Source: Incurvaria masculella
Taxonomy: Eukaryota; Arthropoda; Insecta; Lepidoptera; Incurvariidae
NCBI GenBank assembly: GCA_946894095.1
Contig: OX335665.1
Coordinates: 7,202,001-7,266,000 of the forward strand
DNA: 64,000 bases
Direction: 5' to 3'
A model generated the notes under the pieces. The model was not told the origin of the DNA and did not search any database. It was given only the letters and a program-made list of their open reading frames with translations. The position numbers and the translations under genes are program-made. Shown piece by piece: positions 20,936 to 31,975 of the stretch (position 1 is its first letter; every line of letters begins with the position of its first letter).

Positions 20936-21360
20936 AACTCGTAAGTAAATATACTTTTTAGGGTTCCGTACCCAAAGGGTGAAAACGGAACCCTATTACT
21001 AAGCCTCCGCTGTCCGTCCGTCCGTCCGTCCGTGCGTCCGTCCGTCCGTCCGTCCGTCATAGGGCTGTATCTCATGAACCGTAATAGGTAGGCAGCTGAA
21101 ATTTTCACATAGTGTGTATTTATTTTGCCGCTATAACAACAAATAGGTAAAATAAAAAAATATAAAAAAAAAAAAACGTTTTTTTTGTGTTTAATCTTGT
21201 AAGATGGTACGGAACCCTTCGTGGGCCAATCCGACTCGCACTTGTTTCGTATTAAGCAGGTACGTCGCTTATTCCAAGGAATGTGACATGTATGTATATG
21301 TAATCGACCGTGAAGCAAGGACACATTAATTGAAGAAAGTGCCCAGTATAAATAACTACT
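20936..21360 (-). repeat. SINE-L copy split by a GACG repeat
   Basis: GTAAGTAAATATACTTTTT (ending about 20959) and TTTCGTATTAAGCAGG (from about 21246) are the two halves of a SINE-L 3' end that is continuous at 45915-45945. The rest, with GTAATCGACCGTGAAGCAAG, continues to about 21360. Confidence 0.85.
20955..21245 (-). repeat. GACG repeat, copy c, nested in SINE-L
   Basis: TTTTTAGGGTTCCG at left, (CCGT)n at about 21013-21055, GACTCGCACTTG at right. It sits in a T-run of the SINE-L 3' end. Confidence 0.92.
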
Positions 21361-21404
21361 TTAATAATTATTAAATTATCAAATTTATCCAAAATTTTTG
21401 AACC

Positions 21405-21500
21405 ACACATACAATTTCGCAATTGGTAGACGCAATACCCGCGAATGGTATGCTATGCTGGTTCGGATCCAGCCGTGCAGTATATTCGTAAAGCCAAAGC
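21405..21500 (+). repeat. SINE-L tRNA-like head
   Basis: CGCAATTGGTAGACGCAATA (box A side) and TGGTTCGGATCCAGCCG (box B side), 3'-truncated after TATATTCGTAAAG. It lies opposite to the copy at 20936-21360. Confidence 0.8.
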
Positions 21501-21778
21501 TACTTATTCCAACAGACGATCAATTTGTCGCACTACGCATTGGATAACCAATTCTCTGTTTCGCCTGCCCACACCTTCGGTGCTAAAGCTTGATCGTAAA
21601 GAGGTTCCCCACAAATGCATTGAAGGGGGTTTACAGTAATTCTATCTCTTAATCCTTGGCCTCAACGTTTGGAGTTTATGAATCACTTAAGTGACCCGGG
21701 TACACTGCACGGCGTGTTATAGCGTCGAGCGAGGAGTAGCGACAGCGAAACATTCATACACATTTAGATGTATGTTAC
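21501..21778. other. Unassigned
   Basis: No recognised feature between SINE-L head and the next GACG repeat. Confidence 0.3.
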
Positions 21779-22125
21779 TTTTTAGGGTTCCGTACCCAAA
21801 GGGTGAAAACGGAACCCTATCACTAAGCCTCCGCTGTCCGTCCGTCTGTCCGTCCGTCCGTCCGTCCGTCCGTCCGTCCGTCCGTCCGTCCGTCCGTCCG
21901 TCCGTCTGTCCGTCTGTCACAGGGCTGTATCTCAGTAACCGTAACAGGTAGACAGCTGAAATTTTTACAGAGTGTGTATGCCGCTACAACAACAAATAGG
22001 TAAGATTAAAAAATAATTAAAATGAAAGGGGGCTCCCATACAAAAAACGTGTTTTTTTTGTTTTTTTTTTTACGATGGTACGGAACCCTTCGTGTGCGAG
22101 TCCGACTCGCACTTGGCCGGTTTTT
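21779..22125 (-). repeat. GACG repeat, copy d, long microsatellite
   Basis: Complete copy with the longest tetranucleotide tract seen here: about 20 CCGT-type units, with a few CTGT variants, at roughly 21837-21918. The right end GCACTTGGCCGG is followed by a T-run. Confidence 0.93.
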
Positions 22126-22150
22126 ATGTGACTCGACATGGTTGGCTAAT
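22120..22150 (-). repeat. SINE tail stub
   Basis: TATGTGACTCGACATGGTTG and GCTAAT match the last bases of the tRNA-headed SINE. The GACG repeat d lies right against its A-tail. Confidence 0.6.
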
Positions 22151-22234
22151 AATGTTAGATATAGTATGCTTTATTAAGCTTGCAACACTGCTGTAAATTG
22201 AAAATGGCAACGAATTTCGGCTTCTATTTTCTTT

Positions 22235-22948
22235 ACCTTTGTTTTTGTTTAAACACGTGACAAACGCTTTTGTAAATTAAGACTAAGTGGACGTTGAAAA
22301 AAAAAACAGCGGAGTTTCTTACCAATTCTTTTTTCCTGTTTTTTGTTTTGCTGAACTGGTTTATGTTTAAATATGACAAATCCGAGTGCAGTGTACTGTC
22401 TATAGACTAGGAGGTCGCGACAAAAATGGTAACGATAAAGTAAATTGCTGAAATTGGGTTCACTGGATAAAGACCAACCCTCCGAAGCTAATGTGTCGGT
22501 CAGTGTGTAAGGTGCCTGAAAAGTTAGTTATCGGACAAAACACATATTGATAAAGTAAATTGCTGCAAATAACGAAGCTTGAAAGTATTAGTACATTCTT
22601 GCTTAGTAATACCAAAACTGATCAAATCTTTGGTTGCATTTCGTAGCTATAGGCGATTTAGGTTACAGAAGGTATATTTAAGTATTTAATTACAAAACCC
22701 ACTAGTAATTGTTGTATAATTAATAGGTATCAATTTGGCCGGACAATCGTCATATTCATCAGCAGGTACATACCAACCTCTGGTTTGTATAGCCAATCTA
22801 GCTAACGCAACCACTTGGTGCAGGCAGACCGACGAATTTAGTCTTAGAGGGTTAGTCTCTAACCTGTTAGTCAAGATTCAGCCATTTACCTTATCGTGAC
22901 CAAAAATTAGTTACCTCCTGAAATACTATGCATGATGAATAAACAATG
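22235..22948 (+). mobile_element. LINE 3' end, split by a TA-MITE
   Basis: 22235-22402 matches 49126-49298 (AAGACTAAGTGGACGTTGAA, CAGCGGAGTTTCTT, TTTTGCTGAACTGG, AATCCGAGTGCAGTGTACTG). The match resumes at 22927 as GCATGATGAATAAACAATG. No coding part is present, so it is a 5'-truncated 3' UTR. Confidence 0.85.
22403..22926 (+). mobile_element. TA-MITE, copy 1
   Basis: 524 bp. Imperfect inverted ends: left GACTAGGAGGTCGCGACAAA and AACGATAAAGTAAATTGCTG; right CAGCCATTTACCTTATCGTG and ACCTCCTGAAATAC. TA lies on both sides (22401-22402, 22927-22928). TA duplication suggests the Tc1/mariner group. No coding capacity. Confidence 0.88.
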
Positions 22949-24020
22949 CCATATTTAACTTGCAATTTTCGTTTGTTCGGGTAAAATTTTTCATTAGATC
23001 TTCATTACGAGATGTCTTCGCATTCGTTGTACATTCTTGTAAATAAGAATATCTGCCGCAAGGCTCGTTCACTCACATTGGGTCACAATTTGACTGACAT
23101 GCTTTGAAATATAGGCCAATGAATAAAGCTGAAATGTAGGTCAATTGAATGCACTAAATCGCGGGCCGATTTTTCAGTTCGCAGATAGTACGTAACAGTC
23201 TGATAACAAAATTCACTTTTTCCAAAAGACGGATAGTCACTACCGGATCATAATATCTCTTATCATTATTATCATAATAATTTTGCTATAAAAAATATGG
23301 GCTTACTACAAAGGATAAATAAGCAACGGCGTAAATAAATTCGTCAAACAGTTATCTGACTGTTTATAACACTATTGAAAAATCTGGCCTAAATCATTGA
23401 AAGGTTTGTAGAAATATTAATATTTTGAGCGAATTATTTAGAATCCAATATTTCTAGTTTCAAAATGATTGCTGGATTTTGAGTCATTAGTTTTAAGCAC
23501 TGAAGAGAAAGGAAGTAGAATTGGCATGCGGACGATATCGTGTCTCCGCTGTATGGTCAAAGTGACCATAATAATTGTATGGGAATCCGGCGGCGCGTCG
23601 TCGTATGCCACACAGTCGAAACATCTCAATCGCGCGCGAATGTGCTCTAAAAATGCGTTCGTCAAGTCAGTTCCCACCCACACAAGCCCTCCAATACGAC
23701 TGCGAGTATATTTGCATGTGGTATGTACGTTAAAGTTGGGTTGGTCGTTTTCGGAAATCGGTGACAGCGGGTTTCATAGCAGGCGCGCTAGGTTGGAAGC
23801 AATTACGTTCTAAGCCATACATATGTAGAGCAATCGAATCATTAATCTATCTACACCTCAAACGGTTTATTCAACGTTGTACTCACCCTCTCACAAGACA
23901 ACCAGGAAATAAATGATTTCTGACTCCGACTCTGACACAGTGATATGTAACTCGTAATAAGCCTACTGTCTCTCAAATTATACCAAAATAAATCACAGAC
24001 AGATCCGCGGATTCAATTAG
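22949..24020. other. Mostly single-copy DNA, no gene proven
   Basis: A CG-richer patch at 23570-23790 holds overlapping frames on both strands (81 and 114 codons) with no known domain. Confidence 0.35.
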
Positions 24021-24039
24021 CCCCGGTTTGCAACGACAA

Positions 24040-24310
24040 AACGAAACGTCAAAGCTGTAAGCGTATCCAGTGTAGCCTCTCCAGTGCGGCGGTCCCGGCG
24101 GGAAGCCACCCAGGCAGAGATCCTAGTGCCCTCCCGCTCCGTCGTATGGCGGCGTCTCTCGGGCGCACTTTGTTTTTTGCCTTATCCATTGAAACGCGCT
24201 GTCAAAATAAGGATTAAAAGTGTGCGGACGTGGTGAACTCGAGGTCGCCAAGATTTTGCGCCAAATTGCTCCTTTAGAAAAACCGGTGCTCGGAAGTATT
24301 GTGTAGTGCT
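24040..24310 (+). promoter_or_regulatory. Candidate host promoter or 5' exon (CG-rich patch)
   Basis: Marked local rise in GC and CG against AT-rich flanks (for example GTGCGGCGGTCCCGGCGGG, TCGTATGGCGGCGTCTCTCG). It contains a GCCAT/ATGGC core, lacks all repeat families of this window, and contains a GGTGAACTCG-like splice phrase. Nothing proves transcription. Confidence 0.3.
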
Positions 24311-24411
24311 AAATTTATGGCAAAATATTGAAATTGTGTTTGTAAAATAGATACATTATCACGGTATTAAGTCAATGAGTTATTACATACTTTAAAATTA
24401 CGTAGGATGCC

Positions 24412-24590
24412 GAGCCGGATTATCCCTACCACCTAGTAAGTAAGGAAGGGGAATGTGAAATGTTTGTATCTGCACGGCCGTTTACACCTACATACATAAC
24501 ACATTCCAAGGAAGGGGGACCTACAGTTTTACTTGGAATCTCAAGCATGGTCAGCCCAACGGTGGACGGTCCCCCATTCAGTACCCGGCT
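24412..24590 (-). repeat. SINE 3' body fragment with small insertion
   Basis: CCTACCACCTAGTAAGTAAG and GGGGGACCTACAGTTTTAC match the reversed SINE body. It is split by 24452-24507. Confidence 0.7.
24452..24507 (+). mobile_element. 56-bp insertion with AAGGAAGGGG duplication
   Basis: AAGGAAGGGG is present at 24442-24451 and 24508-24517. The insert ends CATACATAACACATTCC, resembling the 3' end of SINE-L (CATACATGTCACATTCC). It is probably a severely 5'-truncated SINE-L insertion. Confidence 0.65.
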
Positions 24591-26860
24591 GCGTTCAATG
24601 TTAGTTAACTTAGCTGAGCTTGACTCTAATTTATAATTAGAGAAAGTTTAACAGATTATGTTTCATCTCGTAACCGTGTTTGTGAATCGTGTCTTATGGT
24701 TGCATCGAATGGCTCCCTTCTGCATAAGCGGTCCGCGAGATATGGACACAATAAAAAAAACCTGTCCAGTGAGTGATGACTTAATTTCTGAACCTCCGTC
24801 CGAGTAACCGGAGACCCGGTACACTCAGTGCCAAAATACAGTGCACAAATTGAGTATGTGTTAGATAAGTAGAGAAAATGAACGTCTGGCGTTCACTTAT
24901 AACTTGAAACCCACTTATCCGATTTATGCGGGATTTAGTATTTAGTAAAGTATTTAAGCATAAACTTGTAATAACATTTCTTTGGCTGTACTATTTGCAT
25001 CTAGCTAGTTTTGATGACATTAGAAAGGTAACATTTTAAAAAAAGAAACCAACGTTTTTTCTCACTATTTTTCATTTGTTTTTGTTTATGGTAAAATGAG
25101 AATAATAATGAAGAAATTCGAAATAAATGTGACGTTTTTGGACCTAATGCAGTGTAAGTTCATGTTTACTTGTTAAAATGTGAGTCAGAGAGCTGAAATA
25201 ATTACGAACGACTGTGACACTTTGACGGACATTAATTAGAGTTGGTTAAATGTTTAGTTTGTATGGTTTTGTGTCCTTTGTCGTTCCCAAAAGCACTTTT
25301 TCATTTAAGTGTACCGACAAATCATGATGCATGGGTTTTGTGACCTTTGTTTCAAGTAATATCTACACGCCCACTTTGGAACACTAAGCTCAAGTATTAT
25401 AGGAACCCCCTAGATAAAAACTACAAATAGAAAGTATCAATTAAATACAAGGATGTACACATGTTAACATTTATATTTTTGCAAAAACATTTTAGTATGA
25501 ACACATCTGTAGAGGAGCGAAAAACTGTCTTTTGGGCGATTTAAGATCTTATTTTACCCCTCAGTGATGATATAACATATTTTTTTTATGTAATCATGCC
25601 ATGGAATTTTTTTCCAAACTACGTTTAATATTTTTTTTTTTTTTTTTTTTTATGTGACGAATGTGAATTATGTGAATTCAATTACAAGTTTACATATAAC
25701 CTCAATTATTCCAAAACAAGTTCAATATCTAGAATTTAAATATTGTTTATGAATATATCTAATATCCCTAATAATATTAAAAATACAATAGTGTATTTGT
25801 TGGTTTGTTGTTCTTTCACGCAGCAACAAATCGACTTGATTTTTACCACAGAAATTGTTTATGGCCCGAATAGCGACATACTATATATTTATTCCGGAAA
25901 AAAGTTTTAGATATTTTCCCGAGCGAAGCCAGGTAACACAGTAAATACAAAGACACCCAAAGATTATTTTTAGTTACATTTCAATGCCTTATTATTATTT
26001 TTTAAAGTGCTTTATTTATATTCAACTTTATTTTTTTAAATAAGTTAAATTAGAACGAATAAAGTTTCGATCGATTTATTGTTAATAAAATAATTGATTT
26101 GGATTGATTGGAAGATTAACCTGAGGATTATCTGATTTATTTTTATAATTAAGAAAACTATATAGTAGTTTGATGTGGTTTGATTTAAGCTTAATTTTCT
26201 TAATATTGGTTAGTGATTGAATAAGATACATTCAATATAGCAAAATATAGTTATGACTATGACGATTTGATTCCTATCTGATACAGGAACGGAGACATGT
26301 CAAGATGGGTACCTCGCTTCGCTCAACTCATTCATTGCTCCCGGAGGCGGCATTGCCACAAGTTGAAAGGGACAATAGTTTGACATTAATTTGACAAGCT
26401 GTCAAAACAACTGCGGCCCATATCATACCGTGATGGATAGAGCAGATACCGGAGGCTGTAAGGCATTTGGGAAATAAGTATGTAGATGACAAAAAGTGTG
26501 CTACTGTGTGAAGGACTTGGTCTTTTTTGGATTCCGAGCGTTTTTTGTGGGACAAGTTCAAGTTAATCGATTTAGGAAGGAGTTGGGACCGAAAACCATC
26601 CGTATAGCGATAGTTTTGCCACTTTTTAGTAATACTGCATACACTGACGGTTGAGCCCGCCAGTTATTTCGCTTACTAATTCGCTCACTCCAGATTATAT
26701 CTGGTTCCAACGACTCGTAAGAACGGCACAGGACACCTTAATGGGAATCGCTCAGCGATATAAACTGGGAAGTATTGTAGTATTGTAATAATATAAGAAT
26801 GGGCGTGGGGGCTATTGGCGATATATGGCCTTGGAGTCACAAACACAGTGACAGCAGCTT
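24591..26860. other. Long AT-rich stretch, no gene recognised
   Basis: Contains long T runs (about 25629-25650) and no member of the repeat families described here. The 77-codon minus frame at 26328-26561 has no recognisable domain. Confidence 0.4.
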
Positions 26861-26862
26861 AG

Positions 26863-27252
26863 AACAGCTCGTGGTCTGGGGTCTAGAGGCAGGTTCAAAT
26901 CCTCGCCCGGTTATGAACCACTTTCTTTCTCTTTCTAAGTTGGATAAGTGCATTTTTTTACGAATGTGAGCTGTTCCATGGTTCGGAACCCATGCAAAAC
27001 CGTAGATCCCCTTCCCCTACTAGGTAGAAGTGTTAAGCCCGCTCGGATTGGTACCACCGTATTGGATGAAACAATGCTTGAAGCGACAATGAAAAATTTT
27101 CAGTGTTTTCTATCCAGTTCAATTGAGACGTGCTCGTAATGGGAAGTTCCTGGCCTGGCACCTAATTTCTTCGGGAATATGGTGTATTAGACTAATATCA
27201 TAACGGTAGTTGTGTGGCATTAGCCATCCATGTCAGGTTGCTTAAAAAAAAA
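26863..27252 (+). repeat. tRNA-headed SINE, near full length
   Basis: Box B GGTTCAAATCCTCG at about 26892, then TTCTTTCTCTTTCTAAGTT, CCATGGTTCGGAACCCATG, CTACTAGGTAGAAG, TATCATAACGGTAGTTGTGT, GCCATCCATGTCAGG and an A-tail. The box A side is degraded. Confidence 0.88.
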
Positions 27253-27339
27253 GGCAGATACAATGCTGTTTACCGCACAAGTGAAAGAGCTACTAACACT
27301 ATTTTGACTTGTTGGCAATTAGAGCTTTGCCAAATCTTC

Positions 27340-27670
27340 CCATTTATATCGTCAAATCCACCTCACCTCGCGAAACCACGATCAGCACATACCAGCGGAT
27401 TTGCGTACATCGCGGAGCTATCAACCCTGTTTATTACTTGAAGACTCCCAGGTTACAGCTTTAAGGAAACTCACCCGTCCGCAGACAGTTCCATATCCTG
27501 GCGGCGCGGCAGAGAAATGTGTTTGAGAATTGGTTCGTTCTCTGTTTTGCAGCGGAGTTCCTTAGTGGCCTGCTTGTTAAATCATTGTGACGTCGAACGG
27601 ATTTTAACGTAATAATAAGTGAAATACATTCAACACATTGTTGCAAATACACCGTAGACCATGAGATCAA
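27340..27670 (-). pseudogene. LINE C-terminal remnant, family A
   Basis: The minus-strand frame reads FLCRAARIWNCLRTGEFP, the characteristic end of many Jockey/CR1-type LINE polymerases. Downstream DNA matches 41145-41455 (GACTCCCAGGTTA; CAGACAGTTCCATATCCTGG). No catalytic domain remains. Only about 70 codons are open and there is no start; a dead 5'-truncated copy. Confidence 0.7.
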
Positions 27671-28203
27671 AGTTTAAATAATATTTTTTTTAAAGTACAA
27701 ATTATGTCTTTGCGTTAAAATATATATGTAGATAATTATTCATGTTACTTCAAGAATGCAAGTATGACCGAAAGCTATCTAGCTTATTTCTCAATATTCG
27801 GTGGAACGACACGAAAATACGCGACGTTGTAAACTGTCAGTCCAAAGTTAAGAACGTTTTAGATTGTTTTGTTTGAACATGTTTCACTTTCAATCGAATG
27901 TTATTCGTCGGATTGACAACGCGGGCAGAGCCTCGGCCAGTTACTATTTACAAATAAAACTACCTAAAGAACTATAATCAGAAAACGTCGGCCGCTAATC
28001 TTCTGCATATCCAACAAGCTGACCAACAACGGCTGGGTGGATGACAGCTACAAATGACGTGGCTGCAGCGTCCCGCGCTCCGCGGCTAGCGAGCAGTTTG
28101 ACGCAACTATCAAGTAAACATTACTTAGGTCGGTAGGAAAATTGAGGTGCGGACTTAAATTGGCAGTAAAGTAGGAACTTATTCTGCGCGTTAATGTTGT
28201 TAC
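27671..28203. other. Unassigned; CG-richer end near 28000-28110
   Basis: No known repeat or coding domain. The CG-richer end (CAGCGTCCCGCGCTCCGCGG) could be host regulatory DNA. Confidence 0.3.
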
Positions 28204-28207
28204 TTAA

Positions 28208-28750
28208 GGTGGCCCAACCCGGCGGGCCCAACTCATTCGCGGGCACTGTACAAAACCGTGCTGTTGCGCTCTGGGACCTTCTCTGTTTCAAAGAATAAGA
28301 CAGGCTCCGTGATAAGGAAGATGCAACATGTCCACAAAAAAAAAAAATGTGCATAGTGTATGATTTGGTAAGATTTACGAAAATTTTAATTTCAAGACGA
28401 CTTATAGCTAAAAGTAAACCACGACCGCTGTAGTCAAAAATCTAACAAAAACCAAATAGATCATAAATCTTGATTAAATAAGCTATGTCTGATGACTAAT
28501 CTTTTTACGATGTTCTTACTTTATCATTGCGTAATCCACCTCCAAAGTTATCGTATAAAACGCGCGAAAAATTCGAACTTTCGGACCTTATAACTTAGAA
28601 ACCAAACACAATTTTACAATGCCAATGGTCATCAGACATCTAGTTCGATCAAATAAAGCTATTTTGAGCAACATTTTGGATCTCTGACAAGAAATATGGG
28701 CGTGATCTTCTTTCCCCTTTTGTATGGGGAGACGAGCGGGTTGGGCCACC
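28208..28750 (+). mobile_element. TTAA-MITE-1, copy 1
   Basis: Inverted ends GGTGGCCCAACCCG and CGGGTTGGGCCACC, with TTAA at 28204-28207 and 28751-28754. 543 bp. TTAA duplication is typical of the piggyBac group. Short frames within it are not conserved between copies. Confidence 0.95.
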
Positions 28751-28754
28751 TTAA

Positions 28755-29617
28755 TCTATGCTGTAGAGTCTATGCTAAAGAGAACCGGTTTGGCGTACAA
28801 TGGAATTAAGATTTTTACATGGCAACCCAACCCAGCCATCTGTAAAATGTCAAACTTCATTTATTCTACATACAAAATACATGAAGTTTGTTACAGGGCC
28901 GAGTGCACGAAAGGACAAAAAATCAAAATCAACGGCAAAGCATGATCAAACACGTCACTTTGTGTGGACAGTATGGAAGGAACTGTATGCGGGTCACTAA
29001 AAGTGACGTGTTTGAACATTGATTAACTCAGCCGTCTCTTCGTGCAACCGGGGCACAGTCATAATATAATGACGTGCCAGTGTTGCCAACAGGACAAATA
29101 GTAAATGCGCCCTTAAACCTTATGACGGTTCTCTTTCCGCACGGACTCTAACTATTCAAAGATTATTTTCTGCATACGTCTTTTCTGTGCTTGACTAAAA
29201 GATCAGTTGCATCTAAAAGTAAATGGACATTTATGGAATTTCATCTCTGTACATTTTATTAGTAGGGCATATGTAAGATGTTACTGGCAAACGAAGCCTG
29301 GTTTCTTCTGAACTCTATTACTCATATGTTCGATGGTTCGACAGCAGCTTCAATGAACTTAATTCAATAAGACCCAACCGCAAGAGAGGCCGACCACGGA
29401 CCGTATCAACTTTCCCTGGACGGCAACGCCCTAACAGCTCCGGCGACACCGCCAATTTAAACTGGCTGCGTTGTACGAAATTAATAAAAAGAGCAACCGA
29501 GGGGAACATGGCCGACCACACACGACGCTGCGCGGTCTCTTGCTCGCGCGCGCCGCCAGAGCGAGAGGCCAATAGGTTGCGAAACGTTTTCTCACGTGGC
29601 TTGAAGTCTGAGTGGGC
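28755..29617. other. Unassigned, with one possible degraded coding trace
   Basis: 29318-29632 is GC-rich and holds a 104-codon minus frame with no domain I recognise. Two ACGTCACTTT/AAAGTGACGTG phrases form an inverted pair at about 28951-28963 and 28998-29010. Confidence 0.3.
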
Positions 29618-29934
29618 AGTCTGAGTTCTCACCTAAATTGGCGTTACGGCAAACCGATCGAATGGCGTTTTCAAATGTATGGAGAAATTGAAGAGCGCGC
29701 GCAGTGGGCGTTAAGCGAACTAACATTTGCGAGTCCGAGCTTGATTTGACAGCTTACTCGACGTTGCCGTTTACGTCCAATCCGCGTTTTCATACAAATC
29801 GGAAGTCCGCGTTTGACTTTGACAGCTTGAAGAAGTAAACCCACAGAATATCTGGTAAAAACTTGTATGGAGTTTGGAGAAAACGCCAGTCGATCGGTTT
29901 GCCGTAAACGCCAATTTAGGTGAGAACTCAGACT
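29618..29934 (+). mobile_element. CCTAAATTGGCG MITE, copy 3 (best ends)
   Basis: The outer 26 bp are perfect inverted repeats (29618-29643 and 29909-29934): AGTCTGAGTTCTCACC then TAAATTGGCG. Inner arms continue with CAAACCGATCGA(C/A)TGGCG. 317 bp; no coding capacity. Confidence 0.92.
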
Positions 29935-30129
29935 ACCAGCTCTGGACTGTGAGGTGAGGGAGAATGAAGTGAGTAGTTGGTAAAGAGTAAAAAATAAAGT
30001 AAGTAAGTAAAGTATAATACCTATATGTTAAGTAGAGCAGTGAGAATATTCATAAATGAAGATATTAAACACTACGAATAAACATAATGATATAATGTGT
30101 CAAAAGTGACGCGTAAACATTAACGACAA

Positions 30130-30515
30130 CCTCAGCCTCAATGGCCCAGTGGCGCGACACTTCGGCGATCGCTCTCCGAAGTTAAGCAACGCTGGGTCCG
30201 GTCTGGTCTTGGATGGGTGACCATTCGACCGTTGAGAGAGGCTGGCCGTGGTTCGGATTCCACGTTAAACTGTAGGTCTCCTTCCTTCCTTAATAGGTGG
30301 TAGGGTTTATCCCGCCCGGGTTGGTACCATCGCATTGGATGAACGATGGTCGAAGCGGCAATGCAAATTTTCCGTGTTTTTCATCCAGTTCAATGTGGCC
30401 GTGCAATATAAGGAAGGTCCTGGCATGGCACCTAGTTCCCATGTGGTGTGTTGGGCTAATACCATGACAGAAGGTGTGGTGTTAGCCATCCATGTCCAGT
30501 CACATAAAAAAAAAA
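30130..30515 (+). repeat. 5S rRNA-headed SINE, full length
   Basis: The head holds CCGAAGTTAAGCAACG and CTTGGATGGGTGACC, the box A and box C region of the internal 5S rRNA promoter. It is preceded by CCCAGTGGCGCGAC. The body is shared with the tRNA-headed SINEs: TAGGTGGTAGGGTTTATCCC, GTCGAAGCGGCAATG, GGCACCTAGTTCCC, AGCCATCCATGTCCAGTCAC, and an A-tail. Confidence 0.93.
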
Positions 30516-31267
30516 GTATTGCATTTGACCTTCAGAGCAAAAATCCGCAAGCAAAATAGGTTTTTATTCAAACGTTCAAAAAGATCGACTTTTCAATGTT
30601 ATTCAATACATTCCAAATTCAAATGTATTGCAAAGCAACCAAAATGAAAACAAAAGACGGTGCCGCCAGGCTCATTTGACAATACAAGGCAAAGCAATTT
30701 CCAACCACGGAACAATTTTGTAGTTTACTTGAAAATATTCATCTGGGGTAGGTACAACCTCAGATCAAAAAGGAAGGTGACATGCCATTTAGCGCGCCTG
30801 CAATGAGCCCCGCTGTCAATGCCCGCTGTCAACTGACCAAAGTTACCAGAAATGGCTCGAGCAAAAGATGAACAGACAAAATACGTCGATTTCTAGCAAT
30901 ACTTTCAAGGAGGACTATACATGCAATAATTGCTTAAAGCATCTATTATTATTAAATATTATTAAAAACCTAAGCAATTCAATAAAATATTCGTTCATAT
31001 TGACTTTCTACCAGGGGTGGTAAGTTTGGTCTGTGTTCCACTGTACATGCCACAACCAAACAAAATCATAGCCTTGCATTCGGAAGGTTGGTGTGCCTTA
31101 ATTCTACTTACTTTTGCCTTCTGTGGTTACAACAAAGGTGACAGCGTTAGTTAAAAATAACTATTTGGTTTCAAATTAAAAGTAGAGCTAAGATGGTAAT
31201 AAACATTGAAGGTATAGGAAATGTGGAAACTCAAAATAGAGGTAGACAATAGTGATAGTTTAAAATA
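30516..31267. other. Unassigned AT-rich DNA
   Basis: 30655-30715 (GCCGCCAGGCTCATTTGACA and following bases) recurs in diverged form at about 31580-31640, so an old repeat is present. No gene. Confidence 0.4.
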
Positions 31268-31413
31268 AAAACCGGCCAAGTGCGAGTCGGACTCGCACAA
31301 GAAGGGTTCCGTACAATCGTAGAAGATTTATTACGAAGATTTATTTATTACCTCGATCGACTTCCGTACTACCGAACTAGGGTTCCGTTTTCACCCTTTG
31401 GGTACGGAACCCT
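31268..31413 (+). repeat. GACG repeat, copy e, internally deleted
   Basis: AACCGGCCAAGTGCGAGTCG head and the GGGTTCCG...CGGAACCCT tail are kept, but the middle, including the microsatellite, is missing. Confidence 0.85.
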
Positions 31414-31975
31414 ATAACATTATTGACAAGTTTTCCATTAGAACTCAAGAGAACAAATGCGCAATTAAAATTGGTTTTCATCCAAACATTGAAAAACGTT
31501 AATTTAAAAAAAAAAACTTTTTTGATAAAATCCAAATTCAAATACATTTAAAATCAAATAAAATGAAAATAAAATACGGGGCCGCCAGGCTCATTTGACA
31601 ATAGAAGACAAAACAATTGCCAACCACGGAACAATTTTTCGTTGTGCTTATATAGAGTTTCATTTCCTCTTTCATTTGATATTTCTTGTAGATTACTTGT
31701 AAATATTCATAAAAATAAACAATTGACTAGACAACATAAACACATTTACTACATTGGTGAGATGGAATAAGGGCAGATTACAAACGAATTAGTTGTTAGA
31801 TAAGCATTTTTTAGACTGCACTATCTCGTCTCCTGGCACAGAGTACATAGCCCGCACTGCGCTGACCGCCCAAGAAGTCAAGCATTGCCAGTATAAAGAC
31901 ATCAAACTGGACAATAAAAATGTTCATTCCATTCCGATACAGTATGACTTCATCGATTGAATTCGATTTTTTTAA

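Noticed and set aside
20911..21324. 137-codon minus-strand frame with DGRTDGRTDG repeats
   Set aside because: It reads through the (CCGT)n microsatellite of a GACG repeat. The same repeat peptide appears at every copy of the family, so it is not a gene.
28121..28354. Frame shared between TTAA-MITE-1 copies (SATARFCTVPANELG)
   Set aside because: The peptide recurs only because the DNA repeat recurs; the frame is not kept open at matching length in all copies and the element is non-autonomous.
30150..30230. Possible 5S rRNA gene
   Set aside because: Only the internal promoter part matches 5S rRNA; the flanks do not pair as a 5S molecule and it is fused to a SINE body.
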